Shown here piece after piece: positions 1 to 7,516 of a DNA stretch of 64,000 nt (positions are counted from its first letter, which is position 1; each line of letters opens with the position of its first letter). The notes under the pieces were generated by a model that saw only the letters and a program-made list of their open reading frames with translations, had not been told where the DNA came from and searched no databases. Source of the stretch: Candidatus Nitrosopumilus sp. (GTDB lineage: Archaea > Thermoproteota > Nitrososphaeria > Nitrososphaerales > Nitrosopumilaceae); NCBI GenBank assembly GCA_013215285.1, contig JABSRD010000001.1:306587-370586 (forward strand), given 5' to 3'. The translations under genes were made by a program, and so were the position numbers.

Positions 1-431
1 GCAACTTCTTCTTCCATAGTTTCTTCCATGACTTCTTCAGCTGCTGCTTCTACTAGGATTGTACCTGCCATCCAAGGATGAATCATACAGAAGTAAGGAA
101 ATTTACCTAAAGTATCTGGAGTCCATTCAGATGAATCTCCTGCCGGTAACAAACTGCTATCGAATATTTCCATTATATCATCACCACCTGGGGTTCCTGA
201 CGTGAATGTATGTGCTACAGTATCAGTATTTGAGAATATCACAACTTCGCCAACAACAACTGTTACTTCTGCTGGACTGTAACATCCATCTGAGGAATCT
301 TCACATCCTAGGACATCAGAACCTGCTACTGGTTCAATTGTAACTTCGGCAAAAGCAGCTGGTGTAATTGCACCTATTCCAGCTACAATAGCAAATAGTA
401 CGAAGAAAGAATAAACTGTTTTAGTTCTCAA
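1..431 (-). CDS. Plastocyanin-like secreted copper protein (C-terminus cut by window edge)
   Basis: Partial gene reading leftward off the window. From a TTG at 431 it begins MRTKTVYSFFVLFAIVAG, a signal peptide ending near AFA-E. The mature part carries a cupredoxin fold with a type 1 copper set: a His in DTVAHTF, then FCMIHPWM giving Cys, His and Met ligands. This is the plastocyanin/amicyanin pattern; thaumarchaea use many such blue copper proteins for electron transfer outside the membrane instead of cytochromes c. After the domain the protein runs into a Glu-rich segment (EEVMEETMEEEV), probably a linker to more sequence beyond base 1. An ATG slightly upstream is closed by a stop, so the TTG start is preferred. 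The exact redox partner is unknown. Confidence 0.85.
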   Translation of the reverse strand, partial: MRTKTVYSFFVLFAIVAGIGAITPAAFAEVTIEPVAGSDVLGCEDSSDGCYSPAEVTVVVGEVVIFSNTDTVAHTFTSGTPGGDDIMEIFDSSLLPAGDSSEWTPDTLGKFPYFCMIHPWMAGTILVEAAAEEVMEETMEEEV

Positions 432-488
432 TATACCGAATACTTGTATGGATACATAAAAACTTCACTAGTATTCCAAAAATTAGCA

Positions 489-1298
489 TTAATTTCTTCT
501 AATCTGGTATATCTTTACAAGTCCCAATAATGGAATTCCAACATACATTCCTGCATTTAGTATAATTAGAGAGATTCCATATCCTAGCATCTCTTCTTCT
601 GAATCAATATCTACATAATTCAGTAAAGATAATGATGATAACATTGGAGTTAGTGTTAGTTTTACAACTTCTTTAAAGATTGGACTTTGACGTTCTAAAT
701 CAGCTACTACTGGTGAAAATGAATAATAGAATTGATTAAATCCTGACATAAATGCAGTTCCAGACTCTGTTGATAAAATAGTATTATCTCTAAGTTCTCT
801 TAATTGTTGTACTTGTGGTGCTAATTCTGAACCAAATGCTGCAGTAGCTATTAGACAACCACCATTTTCTTCATTATCTGGTAATGTAACTGGTTGTGCA
901 TAAGCGTCACCTACTAGGATATCAAAAGAAACTGTTTCAGGTGGAACTGGTGAAAATAAAATCCCCTCTACATCTATACTCATTGTATAAGATCCATCTT
1001 CAGGAAATTCAACTTTTAATCCTTTTACTACACCTTCAGATGTATGAATTAGATTAGGAGTTTGAAATACATTTTCTCCAGATTTTGTTATCAAAATTTT
1101 ATAATCAATATGAATTTGAATTTTTTCTGTTTGAGGATTGATAAATTCAATTAATAATCTAGTTAATTCACCTGGAACAACATCCTCATGTGATAATTTT
1201 ACATTTAGTGTTCCTTTTTCAGTTGGTAGAGTTTGAGATTCCGCAAAAGCTGGAATTGTTAAAAGTGGAATAATTAATAATGCAAATAAAAATTTCAT
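489..1298 (-). CDS. Secreted CFI-box-CTERM domain protein
   Basis: 269 aa. Signal peptide MKFLFALLIIPLLTIPAFA, an extracellular beta-rich region of about 110 residues, then a Cys-containing segment GGCLIATAAFGSELAPQVQ followed by LRELRD. That segment matches the CFI-box-CTERM domain (C-[FL]-IATAA[YF]GS plus LRxxRD), thought to be a surface-anchoring or sorting tail in bacteria and archaea. A hydrophobic stretch near the C-terminus (GYGISLIILNAGMYVGIPLLGLV) followed by KIYQIRRN would hold it in the membrane with a basic cytoplasmic end. It lies just downstream of the plastocyanin gene on the same strand order (stop 58 bp from the next start), so both may serve the cell surface. Substrate or partner unknown. 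Confidence 0.75.
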   Translation of the reverse strand: MKFLFALLIIPLLTIPAFAESQTLPTEKGTLNVKLSHEDVVPGELTRLLIEFINPQTEKIQIHIDYKILITKSGENVFQTPNLIHTSEGVVKGLKVEFPEDGSYTMSIDVEGILFSPVPPETVSFDILVGDAYAQPVTLPDNEENGGCLIATAAFGSELAPQVQQLRELRDNTILSTESGTAFMSGFNQFYYSFSPVVADLERQSPIFKEVVKLTLTPMLSSLSLLNYVDIDSEEEMLGYGISLIILNAGMYVGIPLLGLVKIYQIRRN

Positions 1299-1406
1299 AT
1301 TTCATATTTCATCATGATGAATAAAAATTGTACTCTATTTTTATAAAAAAATTATCACGCGTAGAAATACTATGCCAGCTTTAAATATGGATTACACATA
1401 ATTTTT

Positions 1407-2969
1407 TTGTTGTATACTAAACTTTCATTACTTTTTACAATTATTGGTGTTTTTTCAATTTCTCTTATTCTTCCAGATGCATTTGGACATGGATTAGGTG
1501 GAGATCAAGCAGAACCAATTTCGTTTGATGGGATGGAGGTAACTGTTCGTACACAACTAACTCCATCTGATATTACCGTGGGTGAAATTGATTCTGCAAA
1601 TATGCAGATACGTTTCTTTGATACGTTAACTGACAAGAATCTTGACAAAGTAACATACCGAATTGACTTATATCAAAATGGTGAACTTTTAGCTGGGAAT
1701 TTTTGGTATGATGATGATGGCAGACTAGATGTTAAACTAAAACCAAAAGCTGGATGCGATGAAATTAGACTTATAGATTGTACAACTTATGGTGGTTCTG
1801 AACATGTCAGTGCCCCTGGAGCATTATATGTACAAGGAGCAGCATGCACTGATGATAATTTAGAAATTTGTGGACGAACATCTATCACTGGTCCAATATT
1901 TGTACAAGGTGGTTTATACAAAATTAAAATTGAAATTGTGGCAGCTACTAGTCCAAGAACTTTGCTTGTTCAAAATCTAATTTATGAAACTTTTGTCAGT
2001 GTTGCACAGGAACAAAACTTTTTCTTTAAGACTGCAAATGCTGAGGTTCCAGTTATTGTAAAAACTTACTATGATGAAGTTGATAATTTCAAATTTGATC
2101 AATCAGATAATTCAATTTCATTTGATATGCCATTTGATTGGAGTCCAGATTATGTTAATTTAGTACAAGTAGTACATGAAGAAATTAGAGTTCCAAAATC
2201 ATTTGCACCATATGCTGAAGGAAAACAATTCAAAGGATATGTGAATGGTGTTGAAATTGATCAAAGAGCATTACTTAATGATCCTTATACATATGAAGAC
2301 ACAAACATTGTTCATTTTCTAATTACTAAAAATGAATTACAAAAAATTAATGATTCATTGGGACCCGATAATTACGATAACAAAAAAATGGACTTGAAAC
2401 TAGTTCCATTAAGTGAAGTATCTAAAAGTTCAACTGAATTTTATCTAGTTGATATTACAAACTTTGAACAAATTCCAACTACAGTAAACATCTCATGGGA
2501 TGGAAATTATGGTTCAGGTGATGAAGTACCTTTTGAAATAACATTCTTTGATGAAAACAGAGATTTGATTAAAGATATCAGATATGCAATTATCTTAAAA
2601 GATGAAAATAATCAAGAACTAGCAAAATTTTCAGGTAATGATTCTCAAAATCTTGGTATTGTTGCAGTAGAAGGAATTGATATACAAAAAATCTATATTC
2701 CATCTCAAGGACGATATCAAATTGATATTCTAGTTTATGGAACAGGATTAGATTATAATCCAAAGTATGCTGGAATTGGTTCAGGAATTATTGAGATTGG
2801 TTCAGGTTCACCTGGTATTATTACACCACCTGTATCTGAGAAAACACAAATCCCCTCTTGGATTAAAAATAATGCAGGCTGGTGGGCTGATGGTTCAATA
2901 GATGATGACTCCTTTGTTCAAGGAATTCAGTTCTTAATCAAAGAAGGAATTATGAGTGTTACATCATAG
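1407..2969 (+). CDS. Secreted protein with thaumarchaeal WWADG C-terminal motif
   Basis: 520 aa from a TTG start (a second TTG follows at 1410). A TATA-like TTTAAATA near 1380-1387 lies about 25 bp before, which fits leaderless transcription. Signal peptide [22 protein letters not shown]; the rest is beta-rich and His/Asp-containing, with four or more Cys in the first 170 residues. The C-terminus [17 protein letters not shown] and the following [18 protein letters not shown] is a short tail I recognise from many secreted thaumarchaeal proteins (often annotated as peptidase or plastocyanin). No catalytic motif is visible, so only export and the tail family are supported. It is divergent from the CFI-box gene. 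Confidence 0.7.
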   Translation: MLYTKLSLLFTIIGVFSISLILPDAFGHGLGGDQAEPISFDGMEVTVRTQLTPSDITVGEIDSANMQIRFFDTLTDKNLDKVTYRIDLYQNGELLAGNFWYDDDGRLDVKLKPKAGCDEIRLIDCTTYGGSEHVSAPGALYVQGAACTDDNLEICGRTSITGPIFVQGGLYKIKIEIVAATSPRTLLVQNLIYETFVSVAQEQNFFFKTANAEVPVIVKTYYDEVDNFKFDQSDNSISFDMPFDWSPDYVNLVQVVHEEIRVPKSFAPYAEGKQFKGYVNGVEIDQRALLNDPYTYEDTNIVHFLITKNELQKINDSLGPDNYDNKKMDLKLVPLSEVSKSSTEFYLVDITNFEQIPTTVNISWDGNYGSGDEVPFEITFFDENRDLIKDIRYAIILKDENNQELAKFSGNDSQNLGIVAVEGIDIQKIYIPSQGRYQIDILVYGTGLDYNPKYAGIGSGIIEIGSGSPGIITPPVSEKTQIPSWIKNNAGWWADGSIDDDSFVQGIQFLIKEGIMSVTS

Positions 2970-3001
2970 GTTTTTAAATAAATTTTGTTAAGTGATTATG
3001 T

Positions 3002-3208
3002 ATGAAAGACATCAATGATATCATGCCAAAAATCCCCAACATGAAATGGGGAGCTTTAATGAACAAAGCACCAACCAGCGATAAAGTTGAAGAAATGAAT
3101 AAAATTTTTCCAAGTAATGGAAAATGGCATACTGTGTTTGAAGAAAAAGATCAAATCACAATTGATGGAAAAGAAATACGCAAAAAAAATCCAAACAAGT
3201 GGACCTAG
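3002..3208 (+). CDS. Small conserved-looking hypothetical protein
   Basis: 68 aa, start ATG at 3002 about 28 bp after an AT-rich TATA-like stretch (TTTTTAAATAAA). The product is hydrophilic with a mixed charge pattern (MKDINDIMPKIPNMKWGAL ... ENHGK-type turn NGKWHTVFEEKDQITIDGK). No signal peptide, membrane segment or cysteine. I do not recognise a family. It stands between a secreted protein gene and the rhomboid gene with short spacers on both sides; an antisense reading of the same stretch looks like a shadow. Coding is supported by its own promoter-like spacing and good codon usage, not by homology. Confidence 0.6.
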   Translation: MKDINDIMPKIPNMKWGALMNKAPTSDKVEEMNKIFPSNGKWHTVFEEKDQITIDGKEIRKKNPNKWT

Positions 3209-3253
3209 TCTGAATAATGTTATTATACGATTTTTATAGATGATAAACAACTA

Positions 3254-4030
3254 ATGTTTCCATTACGTGATGAAAATCCACATCCACCTGGTTTCAAACC
3301 AAGAGTAACTATAGCATTAATTATTATCAATGCAATTGTATTTTTTGCACAAGTAGCATATACTGGACAATTTTTTGATTTCTCAAATCAAAATGCGTAT
3401 GAGATGTTTTACAATTGGGGTGCAGTTCCAAATTGTGTAACTGGAGCAACATATTCATCAATACCAACTAATGTCGGCTTAATCAAACTTGATTGTCCTA
3501 CAGTACCATACGTGTCTTTACTAAGTTCAATCTTCATGCATGGTGGACTACTTCATTTTGCTGGGAACATGTGGTTCTTGTGGATCTTTGGAGATAACAT
3601 TGAACAAAAATTTGGAAAATTAAAATTTCTTGGAATTTATTTGATATGGGGAATACTTGCAGGATTACTTCATGTTTATGGTGACACATCTAGTATAACT
3701 CCTGCAGTTGGTGCATCTGGAGCAATCTCTGGTGTATTGGGTGCTTATTTGATAATTTTCCCAAGAGCTAGGATTCAGACTTTCATGATGTTAGGTTTCT
3801 TTTGGAGAATGATGCATATTCAAGCACGATGGTTCTTACCATTCTGGTTAGTTTTTCAAAACTTACTTCCATTTTTTGTAGGAGGATTTGGTATAGCAGG
3901 TGGTGGTGTTGCATATCTTGCTCATATTGGTGGATTTGCAGTGGGTTTAGCCACTGGTTATCTGTACAAAAAAACACATCGTTCTGATTCCATGTATGGT
4001 ACAAGGTATGGATACCGACCAGATTATTGA
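3254..4030 (+). CDS. Rhomboid-family intramembrane serine protease
   Basis: 258 aa, with six or more hydrophobic segments. The catalytic serine lies in GASGAISGVLGAY (about residue 155) and the partner histidine in AHIGGFAVG (about residue 224); the upstream loop has HGGLLHFAGNMWFLWIFGDNIE, the conserved His-Asn region of rhomboids. These proteases cut transmembrane helices of other membrane proteins within the bilayer. The N-terminal PLRDENPHPPGFKPRVTIALI form is typical of the bacterial/archaeal YqgP/GlpG-like group. Substrates are unknown. The 3' end is followed after 34 bp by the tautomerase gene. Confidence 0.92.
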   Translation: MFPLRDENPHPPGFKPRVTIALIIINAIVFFAQVAYTGQFFDFSNQNAYEMFYNWGAVPNCVTGATYSSIPTNVGLIKLDCPTVPYVSLLSSIFMHGGLLHFAGNMWFLWIFGDNIEQKFGKLKFLGIYLIWGILAGLLHVYGDTSSITPAVGASGAISGVLGAYLIIFPRARIQTFMMLGFFWRMMHIQARWFLPFWLVFQNLLPFFVGGFGIAGGGVAYLAHIGGFAVGLATGYLYKKTHRSDSMYGTRYGYRPDY

Positions 4031-4064
4031 AAGAATAAATCATTCAAATTATTTTCAACTAATT

Positions 4065-4241
4065 ATGCCATTGATTACAGTGTCAATGTATCCTGGAAGA
4101 TCTCAGGAACAAAAAGACGAATATGCAAAAGCAATCACAAAATCAGCCGTTGAGATTCTTAAAACAAAAGAAAATCATGTAATTGTTGTTTTTGAAGATA
4201 ATCCTAAAGAAAATTGGTTTTTGGCAGGAAACCAACTTTAA
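4065..4241 (+). CDS. 4-oxalocrotonate tautomerase family protein
   Basis: 58 aa when started at ATG 4065, which gives MPLITVSMYPGRSQEQKDE. In this family the initiator Met is removed and Pro at position 2 becomes the catalytic base, so this start is required; longer upstream reading (from about 3996) overlaps the rhomboid gene and would destroy the active site. Length and the ITKSAVEILKTKENHVIVVFED core fit 4-OT monomers (about 60 aa) that assemble as hexamers. The physiological substrate in an ammonia oxidiser is not known. Confidence 0.88.
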   Translation: MPLITVSMYPGRSQEQKDEYAKAITKSAVEILKTKENHVIVVFEDNPKENWFLAGNQL

Positions 4242-4244
4242 TTA

Positions 4245-4252
4245 TTTTTTTT
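4245..4252 (+). terminator. Oligo-T terminator-like tract after tautomerase
   Basis: A run of eight T on the coding strand immediately after the tautomerase stop. Archaeal RNA polymerase commonly terminates at such U-tracts without a hairpin. Inferred only from base composition. Confidence 0.35.
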
Positions 4253-4314
4253 AAAATTAATTAACAAAATTTTTATGAGTTTATCCTTTTATTGCCATTT
4301 AATTAATTCATATC

Positions 4315-5121
4315 ATGAAAGTTGCAGTAGTTCAATTCAAAGCATCAACTAACAAAGAGGTTAATTTAAAAAAAATTCTTTCATACATATCAAAAGCTGC
4401 ATCTAAAAATGCAACACTTTGTGCATTTCCAGAGTTTATGATGTTTTACACAAATTCTTCTCAAACCCCAAAGCAACTTGCAGATTTAGCTGAAATGATT
4501 AAAGGAAATTTTGTTACAACTATAGCAAAAGCGGCAAAAGAAAATAAAATTCAAGTCATTGGCTCATTTTATGAGAAGAGTAGAACAAAAGACCGTGTTT
4601 ATGATACTGCATTTGTAATTGATAAATCTGGTAAAGTAATATCCACATATAGAAAAATTCATCTTTATGATGCTTTAGGATTTAAAGAATCAGATAAAAT
4701 GATTTCAGGCTCAAAAATTACAAAGCCAGTTCAAACATCTATTGGAAAAATTGGAATGATGATTTGTTATGATTTAAGATTTCCAGAGATGGCACGTTCA
4801 CTTGCTGTTTCAGGTTCTGAAGTTTTAGTTGTACCATCAGCTTGGGTTAAAGGAAATATGAAAGAAGAACATTGGATTACGATTAACAAAACACGAGCAA
4901 TTGAAAATGGGTGTTATGTAATTGCACCTGATCAAGTTGGAAACATTTACTGTGGACGAAGCTTAGTGATTGATCCATATGGAAAAATTTTACTTGATAT
5001 GAAAAAGAAAAATGGAATTGGTTATGTCAATATTGATTTGAATAAAGTAAAACAAACACGTAAAATTCTACCATTACTTAAAAACAGAAGAACTGATGTT
5101 TATTCTACTTTGAAGGCTTAA
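4315..5121 (+). CDS. Carbon-nitrogen hydrolase (nitrilase superfamily, Nit-like amidase)
   Basis: 268 aa, full length for the family. The catalytic Glu-Lys-Cys triad is visible: Glu in FPEFMMF (about residue 41), Lys in YRKIHLYD (about 113), Cys in MICYDLRFPEMAR (about 148). The overall pattern (VVQFKAS start, GSFYEKS, SAWVKG, TRAIENGCYVIAPDQVG) is closest to the Nit1/Nit2 group, whose members remove ammonia from deaminated glutathione or omega-amide keto acids. Cytosolic enzyme. Its last 17 bases overlap the convergent zinc-finger gene. Confidence 0.88.
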   Translation: MKVAVVQFKASTNKEVNLKKILSYISKAASKNATLCAFPEFMMFYTNSSQTPKQLADLAEMIKGNFVTTIAKAAKENKIQVIGSFYEKSRTKDRVYDTAFVIDKSGKVISTYRKIHLYDALGFKESDKMISGSKITKPVQTSIGKIGMMICYDLRFPEMARSLAVSGSEVLVVPSAWVKGNMKEEHWITINKTRAIENGCYVIAPDQVGNIYCGRSLVIDPYGKILLDMKKKNGIGYVNIDLNKVKQTRKILPLLKNRRTDVYSTLKA

Positions 5122-5572
5122 TCTTTCTGCTTTCACAATTAAAATTTCCACATTGTTTAGTCCATTTTTGATTTCGTGAATAACGAAAAATTATCATTGG
5201 CCATTTACATATTTCACAGGGTTTCTTTGTAGCTCTAAGTTTTGCTTTTTGTAATAACGGTGATGATGCTTTACATCCACCATAAAAGTTTGAACAACCC
5301 ATGAATCGTTTTCTTGTTGCACGTGATCTAATCACCATTAGTTCCCCAATTTTACATTGTGGACATTGCACTAGTCCATTTTTTGGAGAATTAGTTCCAA
5401 GAATCATATATTTTTTTTCTTTTGATGACCAAGAAAGAAATCCATTACTATCTAAATATTGAATAATTTCTTTTTTGAAGATACTAGTTACTGACTTTGT
5501 AGTTTTGACTACGTGTCTCATTGTGGGTTTTTTGATTTGAACAGATCTGAGACTTGTTTTCTTTGATGGCAT
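5105..5572 (-). CDS. Topoisomerase-type zinc-finger protein
   Basis: 155 aa. Two four-cysteine zinc modules of the type found at the C-terminus of type IA topoisomerases: first CPQCKIGELMVI with MGCSNFYGGCK, second CEICKWPMI with CGNFNC. The N-terminal 60 residues are basic with a possible helix (FKKEIIQYLDSNGFLSWSSKEKK). There is no topoisomerase catalytic domain, so it is a stand-alone nucleic-acid binding protein whose target is unknown. Convergent with, and overlapping by 17 bp, the amidase gene. Confidence 0.75.
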   Translation of the reverse strand: MPSKKTSLRSVQIKKPTMRHVVKTTKSVTSIFKKEIIQYLDSNGFLSWSSKEKKYMILGTNSPKNGLVQCPQCKIGELMVIRSRATRKRFMGCSNFYGGCKASSPLLQKAKLRATKKPCEICKWPMIIFRYSRNQKWTKQCGNFNCESRKIKPSK

Positions 5573-5619
5573 TTTCTATGATGAATTTACTAAAACAATT
5601 TTTATAGGGAAATGGGTCA

Positions 5620-6783
5620 GTGACATTTGTGGAAAAGGTTTGTGTTCTTGGTGCTGGTAGCACAAAATATGGAAAATTAAATGAAAGTATAGCTGATATT
5701 ACTACTCAGGCGTCAGTTTCAGCCATAGAAAGCGCAGGAATTTCTCCAAAAGATATCAAAGCATCTTACATTTCAAACGTCTTTGGAGTTGCTGATAAAC
5801 AGGTACATCTTGGTCCTGTCTTGATGAGTAGATTAGGAATTCCAGATAAACCATCATTAACAATAGAGTCTGCATGTGGAAGTGGTTCTGTAGCTTTCAG
5901 AGAAGCTTTTGCCAATGTTGCAGCCGGTTTTTATGATTGTCTTATTGTAACTGGTGTTGAAAAGGTCACTCATACAGGAACTGAATGGACAACAACTTAC
6001 TTTGCATATTGTTCAGATTTTTTTTATGAAGGTCAAGCTGGTGCATCATTTCCAGGTTTGTTTGCATCAATGGCACGAGCTTACTTGACGGAATTTGATG
6101 CAACTGAAGAAGATTTTGCAGCAGTTGCAGTAAAGAATCATGACAATGGAATACTTAATCCAAAAGCTCACATGCAAAAGAAAATTACAATTGACGATGT
6201 AATGAATTCTGCAGTTGTTGCAAGTCCTCTAAAACTCTATGATTGTTGTCCATTCTCTGATGGTGCAAGTTCAGTAATTTTATGTTCTGAAAAATTCGCA
6301 AAAGAAAATGGTAATAATTACATTGAAGTAATTGGTTCAGGTCGTGGTGGTTCACCTGCTGCATTACAAGGACGTGAACACTTGACAACAATTCCTAGTA
6401 CAAAGATTGCAGCAAAAGCTGCATATGATATGGCAGGTATCACTTCAAAAGATATAGACTTTGCAGAAGTTCATGACTGTTTTACAATTGCAGAAATAGT
6501 TGACACTGAAGACTTGGGATTCTTTGATAAAGGACAAGGTGTTCAAGCTGTTCGTGAAGGAAGAACAAAATTGAATTCTGATATTTCAATTAATCCCTCA
6601 GGTGGTCTTAAATCAAAAGGACATCCAATTGGTGCAACAGGTGTTGGACAGGTAGTAGAAGTATTTGATCAATTAACTGGAAAAGCTGGTGAAAGAACTG
6701 TTAAAAATGCAAAAATTGGTTTAACTCATAACTTTGGTGCAACAGGTGCAAGTTGTGCTGTTCACGTATTCCAAAGTGTGTAA
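5620..6783 (+). CDS. Thiolase (acetyl-CoA acetyltransferase, SCP2-type)
   Basis: 387 aa. Thiolase fold with the nucleophilic Cys in ESACGSGSVAFREAF (about residue 89), a His in EVHDCFTIAE (about 285) and the C-terminal GGLKSKGHPIGATG loop. This is the archaeal SCP2-like thiolase that condenses or cleaves acetoacetyl-CoA; in thaumarchaea such enzymes are candidates for the last step of the 3-hydroxypropionate/4-hydroxybutyrate cycle or for mevalonate synthesis. A TTTATA box at about 5601 makes the second GTG (5629) a possible leaderless start. It is followed after 1 bp by the DUF35 partner, the arrangement seen for archaeal thiolase complexes. Confidence 0.9.
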   Translation: MTFVEKVCVLGAGSTKYGKLNESIADITTQASVSAIESAGISPKDIKASYISNVFGVADKQVHLGPVLMSRLGIPDKPSLTIESACGSGSVAFREAFANVAAGFYDCLIVTGVEKVTHTGTEWTTTYFAYCSDFFYEGQAGASFPGLFASMARAYLTEFDATEEDFAAVAVKNHDNGILNPKAHMQKKITIDDVMNSAVVASPLKLYDCCPFSDGASSVILCSEKFAKENGNNYIEVIGSGRGGSPAALQGREHLTTIPSTKIAAKAAYDMAGITSKDIDFAEVHDCFTIAEIVDTEDLGFFDKGQGVQAVREGRTKLNSDISINPSGGLKSKGHPIGATGVGQVVEVFDQLTGKAGERTVKNAKIGLTHNFGATGASCAVHVFQSV

Positions 6784-6784
6784 A

Positions 6785-7150
6785 ATGACTGTTGAAGAAG
6801 AACTTATTGAATATGCCAAACAAGGTAAGCTACTAACTCACAAATGTACTGAATGTGGTTATCTTCATTTGTCTACAGCCTATTATTGTCTAAAATGTGG
6901 TAGTAAGGGATTTGAGGATGTAGTTTTAGATGGTACAGGTTCAGTTAGTACGTATACCATCATTACAGTTGCTCCTGCAGGCTTTGAAAAATATACTCCA
7001 TATGCGTTTGTTGTACTTCAACTAGACAATGTAGATTTGAGAATTTCTGGATTTATGGCAGGAATTGCTTCCCCTGAAGAACTACCAGTTGGAACAAAAG
7101 CCAAAATTACTGGTTTTGATGATCGTGGTATCATCATTAAAAAACAGTAA
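6785..7150 (+). CDS. DUF35 / Zn-ribbon OB-fold partner of thiolase
   Basis: 121 aa from ATG 6785, directly after the thiolase stop. Zinc ribbon HKCTECGYLH ... YYCLKCGSKGF (CxxC about residues 21-24 and 36-39) followed by an OB-fold half (GTGSVSTYTIITVAP ... VGTKAKITGFDDRGI). In methanogens DUF35 proteins bridge thiolase and HMG-CoA synthase into a channelling complex, so this one probably binds the thiolase encoded before it. HMG-CoA synthase is not in the window. A longer in-frame reading upstream overlaps the thiolase and lacks the normal N-terminus. Confidence 0.9.
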   Translation: MTVEEELIEYAKQGKLLTHKCTECGYLHLSTAYYCLKCGSKGFEDVVLDGTGSVSTYTIITVAPAGFEKYTPYAFVVLQLDNVDLRISGFMAGIASPEELPVGTKAKITGFDDRGIIIKKQ

Positions 7151-7220
7151 AATAATTTGCTTGAATAATTAAAAAAAATCAAAATCGATTCTTAATAATT
7201 TTGTGCAATTAATCATTTTC

Positions 7221-7382
7221 ATGTCTGTAGAAGTTACATGTGGTAAATGTGGAGAAAAGATCACAAACATGAAAATGTTAAAATCTCTTAAAGATGTAAT
7301 GAAACCTTATGATGGAAAATGTCCATCATGTGGACAAAAGCTTTCCATATCTGAGTTTTCATTAGATGTTCAAGAAAACTGA
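7221..7382 (+). CDS. Small zinc-ribbon protein (53 aa)
   Basis: Short gene from ATG 7221 giving 53 residues. Two CxxC knuckles (CGKC at 7-10 and CPSCG at 34-37) separated by 23 residues form a complete rubredoxin-like zinc site. The middle is basic (KMLKSLKDVMKPYDGK). No known partner; small zinc ribbons of this kind are abundant in thaumarchaea and are often missed because of their length. Spacing from the previous stop is 70 bp. Confidence 0.7.
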   Translation: MSVEVTCGKCGEKITNMKMLKSLKDVMKPYDGKCPSCGQKLSISEFSLDVQEN

Positions 7383-7516
7383 TCTGACAAGATCTATTTT
7401 TCTATTTTAAAAAATTTGATCTTAGAAATTATTTTATGTTATAACAAATTTGATCGAAAATTATCTAAAATAATCTAGTCATAAGTCTTATTTACCTCTA
7501 TTTTCATGAAAAGTGC

